DNA of 64,000 nucleotides from an uncultured Pelagibacteraceae bacterium (GCA_902601895.1 CACKOU010000002.1:62001-126000); one strand, 5' to 3'; counted from the stretch's first letter, positions 42,096 through 56,135 are shown. A program made the numbers and translations. Notes: a model not told the origin generated them from the sequence alone.

Positions 42096-44993
42096 ATGAG
42101 CTCTCCTAAAAATCTGGAATATAAAAAAACATCATTTCTAAATAAGGCCAATAGTGCATTTATTGAGGAAATGTACGTAAAATTTATAAATAAAGATCCA
42201 TCTCTCTCTGATAGTTGGATCGAATATTTCTCAAGTGTGGATGAGGATATGAAGATATTAGTCGACGAGATAAATGGACCGTCGTGGAAACCTTTTTCAA
42301 AAAAAATTAATATTGTGGATGTCGAGAAAACCGCCAAAGAAAACGAAAAGATCAAAGATAACTCTAGCAAGTTTAATTTCCAAGTAATTGCAAATTCAAA
42401 CAAAAATTCAATAAGTGCTGTAGCCTTGATAAGAGCTTATCGCTTAAGAGGGCATCTATTATCAAAACTAGATCCTTTAGAATTAATGAAGTCCGAATAT
42501 TTAGATGAATTACATCCTGAGTATTACGGTTTTAAGAAAGAGGATTATGACAAAGAAATTTTTCTTAACGGAATTATAAATAAAAAAAATGCAAATATTA
42601 AAGAAATACTTAAGTTTTTAAAAAAAACTTATTGTGGTCCTATAGGTTATGAATATATGCATATCTCAAATCCGACTGAGAGAAAGTGGTTTAGAGATAG
42701 GGTTGAAAAAGATGAAAATGCACTAAAGTTTACAAAAAATGGAAAGCAAGCAATTTTAAATAAATTAATACAAGCCGAGGGCTTCGAAAAATTTTTAAAT
42801 ACAAAATATGTTGGTACTAAAAGATTTGGTTTAGATGGTGGAGAAAGTCTAATACCTGCTCTTGAGCAAATTATAAAAATTGGAGGACAATCTAAGATAA
42901 AAGAAGTTAAAATAGGAATGTCACATAGAGGAAGACTAAATGTTTTAGCAAACGTTTTACAAAAATCTTATAAAAGAATTTTTAATGAATTTGCTGGTGA
43001 AATGGATGGATCAGAAGATGGTGCTGGAGATGTAAAATATCACTTAGGAGCCTCATCTGATAGAGAATTTGATGGAAATCCTGTACATGTAAGTTTAACA
43101 GATAATCCTTCACACCTAGAGGCAGTTAATCCTGTTGTTCTTGGCCAAACTAGAGCTAAACAATTCTTTCACAAAGACAAAGAAAGAAATAAAGTTATAC
43201 CAATATTAATTCACGGTGATGCAGCATTTGCAGGACAAGGAATAGTAGCAGAGTGCTTTGCAATGTCTGGACTTCCTGGTCATAATACGGGAGGAACAAT
43301 CCATATTATTGTTAACAACCAAATTGGATTTACAACAAGTCCTAGATTTGCACGATCTTCCCCTTATCCTTCTGACGTAGGTAAAATGGTCGATGCACCA
43401 ATCATCCATGTTAACGGAGATGATCCTGAAGCAGTAGTTTACGCGACAAGAATAGCGACTGAATTTAGATTAAAATTTAATCGCGATGTTGTAATTGATT
43501 TAATATGTTATAGAAGATTTGGACATAATGAGGGAGATGAGCCGTCTTTCACCCAACCACTTATGTACAAAAAAATTAGATCTCATCCGTCTACGATTAA
43601 AATCTATGGTGAAAAGCTTGTAAATGAAGGACTTTTTTCGAAACAAGATTTAGATCAACAAATTATTGATTTTAAAAATTTATTAGATGATCAATTTAAG
43701 AATGCAAAAGATTATAAACCTAAAATTAGATGGTTTGAGGGAACTTGGTCGAGATATAAACCCGAAAGAGGTAAAGATAAAAGAGGTGTAACTGGATCAG
43801 ATTTGAAAATTTTAAATAATATTTCTGATAGAATACACGTTTTTCCAACTGATAAAAATATTCACAAAACCATAACAAAAATTATGGAAAATAGAAAAAA
43901 AACTATTGATGAAGGCTCAGGTATTGATTGGGCAACAGCTGAGTCTTTGGCATTTGGTTCATTATTAGTTGAAGGTTATCCAGTAAGGTTAGTAGGTCAG
44001 GATTCTGGTAGAGGTACCTTTAGTCAAAGACACTCAGTTTTAAGAAATCAAATTGATAATTCTAGATATATACCTTTAAACAATATATCTACTAGCCAAA
44101 AAAATTTTGAAATTGTAGATAGTTTTTTATCTGAACTTGCAGTTTTAGGATTTGAATATGGATACAGTTTAGTAGAACCGAATACATTGACAATTTGGGA
44201 AGCTCAATTTGGTGATTTTGCAAATGGTGCTCAAGTAATTATTGATCAATTTATATCATCTGGTGAAAGAAAGTGGAAACGAGCATCGGGACTGGTTATG
44301 TTATTACCCCATGGTTATGAAGGACAAGGTCCAGAGCACTCCTCTGCGAGATTAGAGAGATTTTTACAATTATGTGCAAATGATAATTTACAAGTTATGA
44401 ATTGCACAACACCTGCAAATTATTTTCATGCTTTAAGAAGACAGATGCACCGTGATTTTAGAAAACCTTTAATTATAATGACACCAAAGTCACTTTTAAG
44501 AAATAAATATTGTGTATCAAATTTGGAAGATTTTAGTAAACAAAATTCTTTCCATAGAGTGCTATGGGATCATGCTAGAGATACTAAGCAAAAAGGGTTT
44601 ATTAAGTTAAAAGAAAACAAAAAAATTAGAAAAGTGATATTATGCTCAGGAAAAATTTACTTCGATCTTCTTGCGGCAAGAGAGAAAATAAAAATCAATG
44701 ATGTGATTTTGTATAGAATTGAACAACTATATCCCTTCCCTGCAAAAAGTTTGGTTAAAGAACTAAAACCATTTGCAAAAAATGCAAAATTTTATTGGTG
44801 CCAAGAGGAGCCTAAAAATATGGGAGCTTGGTTTGCTGTTAGAGATTATATACAATGGACATTAGAGACTATTAAGGCTAAAAACAATACAATTTCTTAC
44901 ATTGGAAGAAGTCCAGATGCTACACCTGCTACAGGTTATGCAAGAAGACATAATTCTGAACAACAAGAAATTATAAATAAAGTATTTGAATAA
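42096..44993 (+). CDS. sucA: 2-oxoglutarate dehydrogenase E1 component
   Basis: 965 aa; GMSHRGRLNVLANV, YHLGASSDREFDG, RFGHNEGDEPSFTQPLMY. Confidence 0.97.
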   Translation: MSSPKNLEYKKTSFLNKANSAFIEEMYVKFINKDPSLSDSWIEYFSSVDEDMKILVDEINGPSWKPFSKKINIVDVEKTAKENEKIKDNSSKFNFQVIANSNKNSISAVALIRAYRLRGHLLSKLDPLELMKSEYLDELHPEYYGFKKEDYDKEIFLNGIINKKNANIKEILKFLKKTYCGPIGYEYMHISNPTERKWFRDRVEKDENALKFTKNGKQAILNKLIQAEGFEKFLNTKYVGTKRFGLDGGESLIPALEQIIKIGGQSKIKEVKIGMSHRGRLNVLANVLQKSYKRIFNEFAGEMDGSEDGAGDVKYHLGASSDREFDGNPVHVSLTDNPSHLEAVNPVVLGQTRAKQFFHKDKERNKVIPILIHGDAAFAGQGIVAECFAMSGLPGHNTGGTIHIIVNNQIGFTTSPRFARSSPYPSDVGKMVDAPIIHVNGDDPEAVVYATRIATEFRLKFNRDVVIDLICYRRFGHNEGDEPSFTQPLMYKKIRSHPSTIKIYGEKLVNEGLFSKQDLDQQIIDFKNLLDDQFKNAKDYKPKIRWFEGTWSRYKPERGKDKRGVTGSDLKILNNISDRIHVFPTDKNIHKTITKIMENRKKTIDEGSGIDWATAESLAFGSLLVEGYPVRLVGQDSGRGTFSQRHSVLRNQIDNSRYIPLNNISTSQKNFEIVDSFLSELAVLGFEYGYSLVEPNTLTIWEAQFGDFANGAQVIIDQFISSGERKWKRASGLVMLLPHGYEGQGPEHSSARLERFLQLCANDNLQVMNCTTPANYFHALRRQMHRDFRKPLIIMTPKSLLRNKYCVSNLEDFSKQNSFHRVLWDHARDTKQKGFIKLKENKKIRKVILCSGKIYFDLLAAREKIKINDVILYRIEQLYPFPAKSLVKELKPFAKNAKFYWCQEEPKNMGAWFAVRDYIQWTLETIKAKNNTISYIGRSPDATPATGYARRHNSEQQEIINKVFE

Positions 44994-46268
44994 ATGAGTG
45001 AAAAAATATTAGTTCCAGTTTTGGGAGAAAGTATTACAGAGGCTACGGTCACGAAATGGTTAAAGAAAAAGGGTGATAACGTAGTTGCTGATGAAGCTGT
45101 AGTAGAATTAGAAACTGACAAAGTAAACTTAGAAGTTCCTGCACCTGCAAGTGGTGTTATATCAGAGATCAACTCAAAAGATGGTGATACAGTTGAAGTT
45201 GGAACTGTATTAGGAATGATTTCAGAAGGTGGTACTCTTAAAGAAGAAAAGGAAGCTGAGCCGGTTAAAGGAAACGTTGAAAAAAATAATGTAATAAATT
45301 TAGAAATCGAAAAGAAACAAGATACAAAAAAAACTCAAGAACCTTTATTGCTTGATGAAGAACCATTGGTATTAACGGATGAAGTTGAAGAAACCAAGCC
45401 TATTAAACAAAATAAAACACTTTCTCCTGCTGTAAGAAAAATGGTTGTTGAAAATGAAATTAATTTAGATGAAGTAAAAGGGACAGGTAAAGACGGAAGA
45501 ATTTTAAAAGGTGATTTAATAAGTTTAATGGGAGCTAAGCCTCAACCCAACGAAAGAAAAATTCAATACGGTGAAGAAGAACGAATTAAAATGTCAAGAC
45601 TAAGACAAACGATTGCTAAACGTTTAAAAGAGGCTCAAAATAATGCTGCTATGCTCACAACGTTTAATGAGGTTGATATGTCAAATATAATCTCAATGAG
45701 AAAAGATAACCAGGAAGATTTCCAAAATAGTTATGAAATTAAACTTGGCTTCATGTCCTTTTTTGTGAAAGCTTGTATAGTTGGATTGAAATTATTTCCT
45801 GCAATAAATGCTGAAGTTGAAAATGACGAAATGGTTTATAAAAACTATTATAATGTGAGTTTCGCAGTCGGAACTGAAAAAGGATTAGTAGTTCCGGTAT
45901 TAAAAAATGCTGATGAAATGTCTTTTGCGGACATTGAAAAAAACATAAAAGATCTGTCAGACAAAGCAAAAAATGGTAGTCTTACTATAGAGGATCTTCA
46001 AGGGGGGACATTTACAATTAGCAACGGAGGTGTTTATGGATCAATGTTATCTACTCCTATTTTAAACCCTCCACAGTCAGCAGTTCTTGGAATGCATAAT
46101 ATTGTTGAAAGACCTGTTGTTGTTGATGGTGAGATAAAGGTTAGACCTGTAATGTTTTTAGCATTGTCTTATGATCATAGAATAATTGATGGAAAAGAGT
46201 CTGTAAGTTTTTTAAAAACTGTTAAAGAAAACTTAGAAGATCCAAGAAGGTTATTTTTAAATTTATAA
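44994..46268 (+). CDS. sucB: 2-oxoglutarate dehydrogenase E2 (dihydrolipoyl succinyltransferase)
   Basis: 424 aa; lipoyl domain [15 protein letters not shown], catalytic [17 protein letters not shown]. Confidence 0.97.
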   Translation: MSEKILVPVLGESITEATVTKWLKKKGDNVVADEAVVELETDKVNLEVPAPASGVISEINSKDGDTVEVGTVLGMISEGGTLKEEKEAEPVKGNVEKNNVINLEIEKKQDTKKTQEPLLLDEEPLVLTDEVEETKPIKQNKTLSPAVRKMVVENEINLDEVKGTGKDGRILKGDLISLMGAKPQPNERKIQYGEEERIKMSRLRQTIAKRLKEAQNNAAMLTTFNEVDMSNIISMRKDNQEDFQNSYEIKLGFMSFFVKACIVGLKLFPAINAEVENDEMVYKNYYNVSFAVGTEKGLVVPVLKNADEMSFADIEKNIKDLSDKAKNGSLTIEDLQGGTFTISNGGVYGSMLSTPILNPPQSAVLGMHNIVERPVVVDGEIKVRPVMFLALSYDHRIIDGKESVSFLKTVKENLEDPRRLFLNL

Positions 46269-46269
46269 T

Positions 46270-47667
46270 ATGTCAGAAAAATTTGATGTTACAGTAATTG
46301 GTGGTGGACCTGGTGGATATGTTTGTGCAATTAGATTGTCTCAACTTGGACTTAAAACAGCATGCATAGAGTCTAGAGGATCTCTAGGGGGGACATGTTT
46401 AAATATTGGATGTATCCCATCAAAAAGTTTACTTAATTTATCTGAAAAATTTCACAGTGCTAAAAATTTTGAAAAAATTGGAATCGAGACTGGAGAAATA
46501 AAACTTAATTTAGATAAAATGATGAAAAATAAAGACAAAGCTGTAACAGTTTTGACTAAAGGGGTGGAATTTTTATTCAAAAAAAACAAAGTCACATATT
46601 TTAAAGGCAAAGGTTCATTTGAGAACGAAAATTCAATAAAAATCGAAGGCTCTGAAGGCACTAAGATAATTCAAACTGATAAAACAATAATCAGTACAGG
46701 ATCAGAGCCAGTTTCATTGCCTGGAGTAGATTTCGATGAAGAAAGAATTCTTTCCTCAACTGGAGCCCTATCAATTCCCAAGCTTCCTAATAAAATGATT
46801 GTTGTCGGGGGAGGATATATAGGATTAGAAATGGGATCAGTTTGGTCAAGACTTGGCACTGAAGTTACAGTTGTAGAATTTTTAGACCACATCACTCCTG
46901 GAATGGATCGAGATATTTCAAATGAATTTATGAAAATATTAAAGAAGCAAGGTATAAAATTCAACCTTAATACTAAAGTTGATAAAATAACTAAAAACTC
47001 TAATGGTGTAACGGTTGAGACCTCACAAAATGATGGCCAAAAAGTTAAACATGATGTTGATGTTGTTTTAATTTCTGTTGGACGAAGACCTTATACTAAA
47101 AACTTAAATTTAGATAAAGTTGGTGTAGCTTTAGATGAAAAAGGAAGAGTTAAAGTAAATAAAAATTTTGAGACAAATATTAAAAATATATACGCAATAG
47201 GAGATGTTATTGATGGTCCAATGTTAGCCCATAAAGCTGAAGAAGAGGGGATTGCCGTTGCAGAACTTATAGCAGGCCAATCAGGTCATGTGAATTATGA
47301 TATTATTCCTGGAGTTGTTTATACATCCCCAGAGGTAGCTTATGTTGGTAAAACTGAGGAGCAATTAAAAAAAGAAAACATTGGTTATAAAATTGGTAAA
47401 TTCCCTTTTATGGCAAATTCGAGAGCCAAAGCAATTGATGAACCAGAGGGTTTTGTAAAAATTTTGGCAGATCAATCAACTGATAAAGTACTTGGTGTAC
47501 ATATAATTGGTCCACATGCAGGAGAAATGATAGCAGAAATGTCCATTGCAATGGAGTTTGGGGCCAGTTCAGAAGATATTGCAAGAACATGCCACGCACA
47601 CCCAACATTTTCAGAAGCTATAAAAGAAGCGGCATTATCAGTAGATAAAAGACAGATACATTCATAA
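46270..47667 (+). CDS. lpd: Dihydrolipoyl dehydrogenase
   Basis: 465 aa; GGPGGYVCAIRLSQLG, GGTCLNIGCIPSKSLL, HAHPTFSEAIKEAAL. Confidence 0.97.
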   Translation: MSEKFDVTVIGGGPGGYVCAIRLSQLGLKTACIESRGSLGGTCLNIGCIPSKSLLNLSEKFHSAKNFEKIGIETGEIKLNLDKMMKNKDKAVTVLTKGVEFLFKKNKVTYFKGKGSFENENSIKIEGSEGTKIIQTDKTIISTGSEPVSLPGVDFDEERILSSTGALSIPKLPNKMIVVGGGYIGLEMGSVWSRLGTEVTVVEFLDHITPGMDRDISNEFMKILKKQGIKFNLNTKVDKITKNSNGVTVETSQNDGQKVKHDVDVVLISVGRRPYTKNLNLDKVGVALDEKGRVKVNKNFETNIKNIYAIGDVIDGPMLAHKAEEEGIAVAELIAGQSGHVNYDIIPGVVYTSPEVAYVGKTEEQLKKENIGYKIGKFPFMANSRAKAIDEPEGFVKILADQSTDKVLGVHIIGPHAGEMIAEMSIAMEFGASSEDIARTCHAHPTFSEAIKEAALSVDKRQIHS

Positions 47668-47686
47668 TATATATCATAATTAATTT

Positions 47687-49642
47687 ATGAAATATCCTGT
47701 TCTATTGCCTAATATATTTGATCATCCATTTACATATCTAAGTAATATTAAATTAAAACCAGGAGATTATGTAAAAGTACCTTTTGGTAAGAAAAATATT
47801 ATTGGCGTAATTTGGGATATTTTTGAAGAAAAGAATAATAAAGAATTTAAATTAAAATCTATAACTGAAAAAATTGAAATTGAACCTCTAAGTAAAAATA
47901 CAATCAATTTTCTAAAGTGGTTTTCCAATTATAATCTTGTACCCCTAGGAATGTGTTTAAAACTACATTTGATTAATGACGAAAATTTAAAAATAATAAA
48001 TGACAAAGATTTATTAAAATATGATGCATCAAATGTAAAAAAATTTTATCAACTTTCTGAAGAACAAAATAACGCTTATAAAGAATTATCAAAATATGAT
48101 AGCAGTTTTAGAGTCCATTTACTTCAAGGAACAACAGGCTCAGGTAAAACAATAGTTTATTTTAAAGCTATTGAAAAAATTCTAAATATAGGATTACAAG
48201 CACTAATTTTATTGCCCGAAATAGGACTAACAAATGAATTTGAAAAAAAATTTAAATCTTATTTTGGATTCGAAGCTGCAGTTTGGCATTCAAAAGTAAG
48301 TCCAAAAAAAAGAAAAATTATATGGAATGGATTATCAGCAGGCAAAATAAAAGTAGCAATTGGAGCAAGATCATCTTTATTTCTGCCATTCAAAAAATTG
48401 GGTTTGATTACCGTAGATGAAGAACACGATCAATCTTACAAACAAGATGAAGGAATTATCTATAATGCTAGAGATATGGCAATATCAAGAGCTAAACACG
48501 AAAATATTCCAATAAATTTAGTAACTGCAGTTCCATCAATCGAAACATATGAAAATATTAAAAATAAAAAATATAGTTACTCAAGATTATTTAATCGATA
48601 CAAAGGTGCCAATTTACCTAAACACCATGTTATTGATCTTTATCAAAATCAATTAGCTACCAAAAGTTCTATATCTCTCAAAACACTTGAAAAAGTAAAA
48701 GAACATTTAAATAAAAAAGATCAAGTTCTCTTTTTCATAAATAGAAGAGGTTTTGCCCCCTATGTTTTATGTAAAAAATGTTTAAATGTTTTTACATGCC
48801 CAAGATGTTCTATAAATTTAGTATTTCATAAAAATAAAAAAATTCTTTTGTGTCATTATTGTGGATATAACTCAAAATTAAATAGAGAATGCAAAAAAGG
48901 AGATGTTTGTGAGTTTGTATTTAGTGGACCTGGAGTAGAAAAAATTGCGGAAGAAGTTAAAAACTTATTCCCTAATAAAAAAACAATAATTTTTTCCAGC
49001 GACACAATGAATAAAGCATCTGGTAAAGATAAATTGGATAAAATTATATCTGGTGAAATAGACATTCTTGTAGGCACTCAATTAATATCAAAAGGATTTC
49101 ACTTTCCAAAATTGAATTGTATTGTTGTATTAGATATTGATTTGACTTCTCAAGGACACGATCTTAGGAGTACTGAGAAAAATTTACAACTTTATCATCA
49201 GCTATCGGGAAGAGCGGGTAGAACAGGTAAGCCAGCTAATATTTATTTCCAAACATATAATTTAAAACCAGAAGTTATATATCAAATTACAAACGAAGAT
49301 CCCTTCAAATTTTTAGAAAATGAATTAAATTTAAGAAAAAAAAATAATTTACCACCTTACGAAAGATTTATTGCTTTAATTTTATCTTCATCAAATGAAA
49401 AAAAATTAGATATAGATGCCGTAAAACTTAAAAATATTTTATCAAAGTCTATAGATGCAAAAATTTTAGGACCCGTAAACGCTCCAATATATAGAATTAA
49501 TCAAAAATTCAGAAATAGACTATTAATAAGGGCAAAAAAAACATCTAGCGTTCAGAAAAAATTGAAGGATATATTGAAAGATTTTAAACTCTCCAAAGGA
49601 ATGAAACTATCAGTTGATGTTGACCCTATCAGCTTCAATTAG
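47687..49642 (+). CDS. priA: Primosomal protein N' (replication restart helicase)
   Basis: 651 aa; LLQGTTGSGKTIVY, TVDEEHDQSYKQDEG, zinc-binding cysteines (CKKCLNVFTCPRC...CHYCG), LVGTQLISKGFHFP. Confidence 0.95.
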   Translation: MKYPVLLPNIFDHPFTYLSNIKLKPGDYVKVPFGKKNIIGVIWDIFEEKNNKEFKLKSITEKIEIEPLSKNTINFLKWFSNYNLVPLGMCLKLHLINDENLKIINDKDLLKYDASNVKKFYQLSEEQNNAYKELSKYDSSFRVHLLQGTTGSGKTIVYFKAIEKILNIGLQALILLPEIGLTNEFEKKFKSYFGFEAAVWHSKVSPKKRKIIWNGLSAGKIKVAIGARSSLFLPFKKLGLITVDEEHDQSYKQDEGIIYNARDMAISRAKHENIPINLVTAVPSIETYENIKNKKYSYSRLFNRYKGANLPKHHVIDLYQNQLATKSSISLKTLEKVKEHLNKKDQVLFFINRRGFAPYVLCKKCLNVFTCPRCSINLVFHKNKKILLCHYCGYNSKLNRECKKGDVCEFVFSGPGVEKIAEEVKNLFPNKKTIIFSSDTMNKASGKDKLDKIISGEIDILVGTQLISKGFHFPKLNCIVVLDIDLTSQGHDLRSTEKNLQLYHQLSGRAGRTGKPANIYFQTYNLKPEVIYQITNEDPFKFLENELNLRKKNNLPPYERFIALILSSSNEKKLDIDAVKLKNILSKSIDAKILGPVNAPIYRINQKFRNRLLIRAKKTSSVQKKLKDILKDFKLSKGMKLSVDVDPISFN

Positions 49643-49744
49643 CCCATTAATTCTTATCATTTTTAAGAATCTGAGCCTTGAAGACTGATAATTCGTATGT
49701 TATCTAAGCGAAATTTTAAACATCTTCATAATTGAGAGTATAAA

Positions 49745-50299
49745 TTGAGCGAGAACAAAATATCAATAACTTCTAATAATAGTTATGCACAAGCATTATT
49801 TGAGCTAGCTAACGAAGATAAATCTCTAACAAAAGTAGAGGAACAAGTCGTTGCAATAAGTAGGCTCATTAATGAAAGTGAAGAATTTAGATATTTAATT
49901 AAAAACCCTACGACAAGCATTGAGGATTTAACTAGAGTTATAGAAACAATTTCTGAAAAAAACAATTTTGATAATCTTTTAAAAAAATTTCTGGTTTTTT
50001 TAATACAAAAAAGAAGATTTTTTTATTTAGAAAAAATTTTAAGTGATTTTATAGAAGTATGTTCGAAAGCTAGAGGCGAGATAAAAGCAGAGCTTTTTTC
50101 AGCTAAAGTACTTAACGAAACAGATATTTCTAAAATTAAAGAAGAATTATCTCAAAACTTTGGAGCAAAGATACAATTAGATTATAAATTTGACCCAAGT
50201 TTAATTGGTGGTTTGGTATTAAAAGTGGGAAGCACAATGGTAGATAATTCTATTAAAAATAAACTGCAACAAATTCAAAAACAAATGATAGAGGCATAA
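49745..50299 (+). CDS. atpH: F0F1 ATP synthase delta subunit (TTG start)
   Basis: 184 aa; NNSYAQALFELANE, FDPSLIGGLVLKVGSTMVDNSIKNKL; first gene of atpHAGDC; initiates at TTG. Confidence 0.93.
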   Translation: MSENKISITSNNSYAQALFELANEDKSLTKVEEQVVAISRLINESEEFRYLIKNPTTSIEDLTRVIETISEKNNFDNLLKKFLVFLIQKRRFFYLEKILSDFIEVCSKARGEIKAELFSAKVLNETDISKIKEELSQNFGAKIQLDYKFDPSLIGGLVLKVGSTMVDNSIKNKLQQIQKQMIEA

Positions 50300-51820
50300 A
50301 TGGAAATAAATCCTTCAGAAGTAACAAAAATACTAAAAGAACAGATAAAAAAGCTTGGCGATAGAGCTGAAGTTTCAGAGGTCGGACAAGTATTGTCTGT
50401 TGGAGATGGAATTGCAAGAATTTACGGCTTGGATAATGTTCAAGCAGGAGAAATGGTTGAGTTTTCCGATGGCTCTAAGGGAATGGCATTAAACTTAGAG
50501 AGTGACAACGTTGGTGTTGTTATATTCGGTGATGATAGAGAAATTAAAGAGGGAGATACTGTAAAAAGAACTGGTGCGATTGTTGATGTACCAGTTGGAA
50601 AACAACTTTTAGGAAGAGTTGTTGATGGATTAGGAAATCCAATTGATGGAAAAGGAGCTTTAGATAAAAGTTTAGAGAGAAAAAGAGTTGAAGTTAAAGC
50701 GCCAGGAATTATTCCACGACAATCTGTTGGTGAACCAATGCAAACAGGTTTAAAAGCAATTGATAGCTTAATTCCCGTTGGAAGAGGGCAAAGAGAACTT
50801 ATAATTGGAGATCGTCAAACAGGTAAAACTGCAGTAGCTATCGATACAATTATAAATCAAAAGAAAATTAATGAGTCAGACGATGAAAGTAAAAAACTTT
50901 ATTGTATATATGTTGCAATTGGACAAAAAAGATCAACGGTTGCTCAGATTGTAAAAACTTTAGAAGATGCTGGTGCAATGGAATATACGACTATAGTTTC
51001 CGCAACAGCCTCAGACTCTGCACCTCTTCAGTTTTTAGCTCCTTATACAGGATGCACTATGGGAGAATATTTTAGAGATAATGGAATGCATGCTTTAATT
51101 ATTTACGATGATTTATCCAAGCAAGCAGTTGCATATAGACAAATGTCATTATTATTAAGAAGACCACCGGGACGTGAAGCATACCCAGGAGATGTGTTTT
51201 ATTTACATAGTAGATTATTAGAAAGGGCTGCTAAGTTAAGTGATGAAAACGGTGGAGGTTCTTTAACTGCGCTACCAATTATTGAAACACAAGCAGGTGA
51301 TGTTTCTGCATATATTCCAACAAATGTAATATCTATTACAGATGGGCAAATATTTTTAGAAACTGAACTATTCAATCAAGGAATTAGACCAGCAGTAAAC
51401 GTTGGATTATCCGTATCTAGAGTTGGATCAGCTGCACAAACTAAAGCTATGAAATCTGTGGCTGGATCAATTAAATTAGAGTTAGCTCAATACAGAGAAA
51501 TGGCAGCTTTTGCTCAATTTGGATCTGATTTAGATGCATCTACACAGAAACTTTTAAATAGAGGCTCCAAGTTAACTGAACTTTTAAAACAAGGACAGTA
51601 TTCTCCCATGACAGTTGCAGAACAAGTTATATCAATTTTCTGTGGTGTAAAAGGTTATCTGGATAATATTGAACTTAAAGATGTAGCCGACTTTGAAAAT
51701 AAAGTTCTACAAAAGTGTAAATCTGATAAGCCTGAGATTATGGAGTCTATAGCCAAAACTGGAAAGATTGAGGAAGACATCGAAAAACAATTAGTAGAAT
51801 TAATTAAAGGAATTAAATAA
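50300..51820 (+). CDS. atpA: F0F1 ATP synthase alpha subunit
   Basis: 506 aa; [16 protein letters not shown]-loop. Confidence 0.98.
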   Translation: MEINPSEVTKILKEQIKKLGDRAEVSEVGQVLSVGDGIARIYGLDNVQAGEMVEFSDGSKGMALNLESDNVGVVIFGDDREIKEGDTVKRTGAIVDVPVGKQLLGRVVDGLGNPIDGKGALDKSLERKRVEVKAPGIIPRQSVGEPMQTGLKAIDSLIPVGRGQRELIIGDRQTGKTAVAIDTIINQKKINESDDESKKLYCIYVAIGQKRSTVAQIVKTLEDAGAMEYTTIVSATASDSAPLQFLAPYTGCTMGEYFRDNGMHALIIYDDLSKQAVAYRQMSLLLRRPPGREAYPGDVFYLHSRLLERAAKLSDENGGGSLTALPIIETQAGDVSAYIPTNVISITDGQIFLETELFNQGIRPAVNVGLSVSRVGSAAQTKAMKSVAGSIKLELAQYREMAAFAQFGSDLDASTQKLLNRGSKLTELLKQGQYSPMTVAEQVISIFCGVKGYLDNIELKDVADFENKVLQKCKSDKPEIMESIAKTGKIEEDIEKQLVELIKGIK

Positions 51821-51826
51821 TTATAA

Positions 51827-54131
<2,305 letters not shown>

Positions 54132-54132
<1 letters not shown>

Positions 54133-54530
54133 TGAGTAATCTTTTTAATATAGATATTGTAAATCCAGAACAATCTTTTCTTTCTAAAGACAATGTATTT
54201 GAAGTTGTAATTCCTGCTGTAGAAGGAGAGATTGGTATTCTTAAAGACCATATTCCAATTATATCTTTTTTAAAACCAGGTATAATTAGAGTATTCTCTG
54301 AGTCTGAGGAACAAAACTTTTATGTTGAAGATGGTATTGTCGAATTTAAAGATAATACATTGTCTGTATTAACTAGTTCAATTTTTGATTTAAAAAATGC
54401 TGATAAAAATTTTGTATCTGAGTCGATAAGCAGTGCTGAAGCAGAATTATCAAAAGATAATATCGATGATCAAAAAAGATTTCTTTTAAACCACAAAGTC
54501 GAAGTTCTAAAATCTATAAGTATTAATTAA
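54132..54530 (+). CDS. atpC: F0F1 ATP synthase epsilon subunit
   Basis: 132 aa; F-type epsilon N-domain (VVIPAVEGEIGILKDHIPIISFLKPG) after atpD. Confidence 0.95.
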
Positions 54531-54999
54531 CTACTTTTTCTAGTTCTTTTTGAATTTCTTGGTAAACATGAAGTTTAAAATCTACAACTTTACTTGTTAA
54601 ATCTTTAATATCTATCCATTTCCAATCTAAAAATTCAGGATGTTTGGTTTTAATGTTTATTTCATTTTCCTCTCCATTAAACTTTACAATAAACCACTTT
54701 TGCTTTTGGCCTTTATATTTTCCTTTCCAAATAATTCCCAAGAGGCGATCAGGAAGATCATAAGTTGTGTATTTGCTTATTTCTTTAACTAGTTCTACTG
54801 ACTTTATGCTTGTTTCTTCTTTAAGTTCCCTCAACGCTGCATCAAAATAATTTTCACCTTCATCAATACCGCCCTGAGGCATCTGCCAAAAATCAGCAGG
54901 ATTATCAATTCTTCTTGCTACAAATATCTTATTTTCTTTATTTAAGACTGCGATTCCAACACCATTTCTTAATGGGAGGTTTTGAAATTTTTCTTTCAT
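54523..54999 (-). CDS. rppH: RNA pyrophosphohydrolase (Nudix)
   Basis: 158 aa; Nudix box GGIDEGENYFDAALRELKEETSI, WQMPQGG. Confidence 0.93.
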   Translation of the reverse strand: MKEKFQNLPLRNGVGIAVLNKENKIFVARRIDNPADFWQMPQGGIDEGENYFDAALRELKEETSIKSVELVKEISKYTTYDLPDRLLGIIWKGKYKGQKQKWFIVKFNGEENEINIKTKHPEFLDWKWIDIKDLTSKVVDFKLHVYQEIQKELEKVVN

Positions 55000-55001
55000 T
55001 C

Positions 55002-56135
55002 TTAACCATTTAATAATTTAAGAGCAAATTCTAACTGGTTATCGGTATCTGTATTTATTCTAAATTCATCTGAACCTTCAGCAATAACTATATCAGGATT
55101 TACACCTACTCTTGAAATTGATTTACCTGATGGGAGATAGTATTTAGAAACAGTAAGTCTTATGGCACCTTCATTTTCTAAAGGAATAATTGATTGGACT
55201 GACCCTTTTCCATATGTACTCTCTCCTACTAAAATTGCTCTTTTGTGATCTTGTAGTGCTCCTGCAACAATTTCAGATGCTGATGCAGACCCATAATTAA
55301 TCAAAATAACCATTGTTTCTCCATCAATAATATCTCCTTTTTTAGCAAACCATTTTCTATTTTCATACTTTCTTTTACTTTTTGTTGAAACTATTTCTCC
55401 ATTTTCTAAAAAATAATCTGAAATTTTTATTGCTTGAGATAACAACCCACCAGGATTATTTCTTAAATCTAATATGTAATTTTTAATTTTATTATTTTTC
55501 TTAAATTCTTTGATTTTATTTTTTATTTGTTTACTACTATTTTCATTGAATGATGTTAATCTTATATAAGCTGTTTGATCATCTTTAATTTCTGACTTTA
55601 CAGATGCAACTTGTATAATTTCTCTTGTAATTGTAAATATAAGTGCTTTTCTTTCTCCCCTTCTTCTAACAGTAATTTCGATATCAGATCCAACTGGGCC
55701 TCTCATTAATTCTACAGCTTCAGAAAGAGTTTTTCCTTGAACTTGAACATCATCAATTTTAACAATGTAATCTCCGGCTTTGACACCAACCTCCTCAGCT
55801 GGTGAGTTATCAATTGGAGAAATTACTTTTACGACACCAGCCTCCATACTGACTTCAATCCCCAATCCTCCAAATTCTCCGCTAGTCTCAGTTTGCATAT
55901 TTTTAAACGAGACTGGAGACATATATGCTGAATAGGGATCCAAAGATTGTAAAACTCCGTTTATAGCAGCATCCATTGCTTCACTCTGATTTACTTCATC
56001 AACATATTCTTTATTAATTTTATCTAAGACTTCGCTGAATAAATCAATTTTTTTGTAAATATCGTTTTCATTACTCAAAATTGTATTTGTAAACATGAAA
56101 AAAAATAATGAAGCTATTAAGTATACTTTTTTCAT
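55002..56135 (-). CDS. ctpA: S41-family C-terminal processing peptidase
   Basis: 377 aa; signal peptide, PDZ domain, catalytic NYGSASASEIVAGALQDHKRAILVGESTYGKGSVQ. Confidence 0.94.
   Translation of the reverse strand: MKKVYLIASLFFFMFTNTILSNENDIYKKIDLFSEVLDKINKEYVDEVNQSEAMDAAINGVLQSLDPYSAYMSPVSFKNMQTETSGEFGGLGIEVSMEAGVVKVISPIDNSPAEEVGVKAGDYIVKIDDVQVQGKTLSEAVELMRGPVGSDIEITVRRRGERKALIFTITREIIQVASVKSEIKDDQTAYIRLTSFNENSSKQIKNKIKEFKKNNKIKNYILDLRNNPGGLLSQAIKISDYFLENGEIVSTKSKRKYENRKWFAKKGDIIDGETMVILINYGSASASEIVAGALQDHKRAILVGESTYGKGSVQSIIPLENEGAIRLTVSKYYLPSGKSISRVGVNPDIVIAEGSDEFRINTDTDNQLEFALKLLNG

Noticed and set aside
41861-42403. 180-aa minus-strand ORF opposite the sucD/sucA junction
   Set aside because: Spans the ends of two real genes in antisense; no motif.
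49650-49670. ATTCTTA...TAAGAAT stem between priA and atpH as terminator
   Set aside because: AT-only 7-bp stem without a T-tract; too weak to call.
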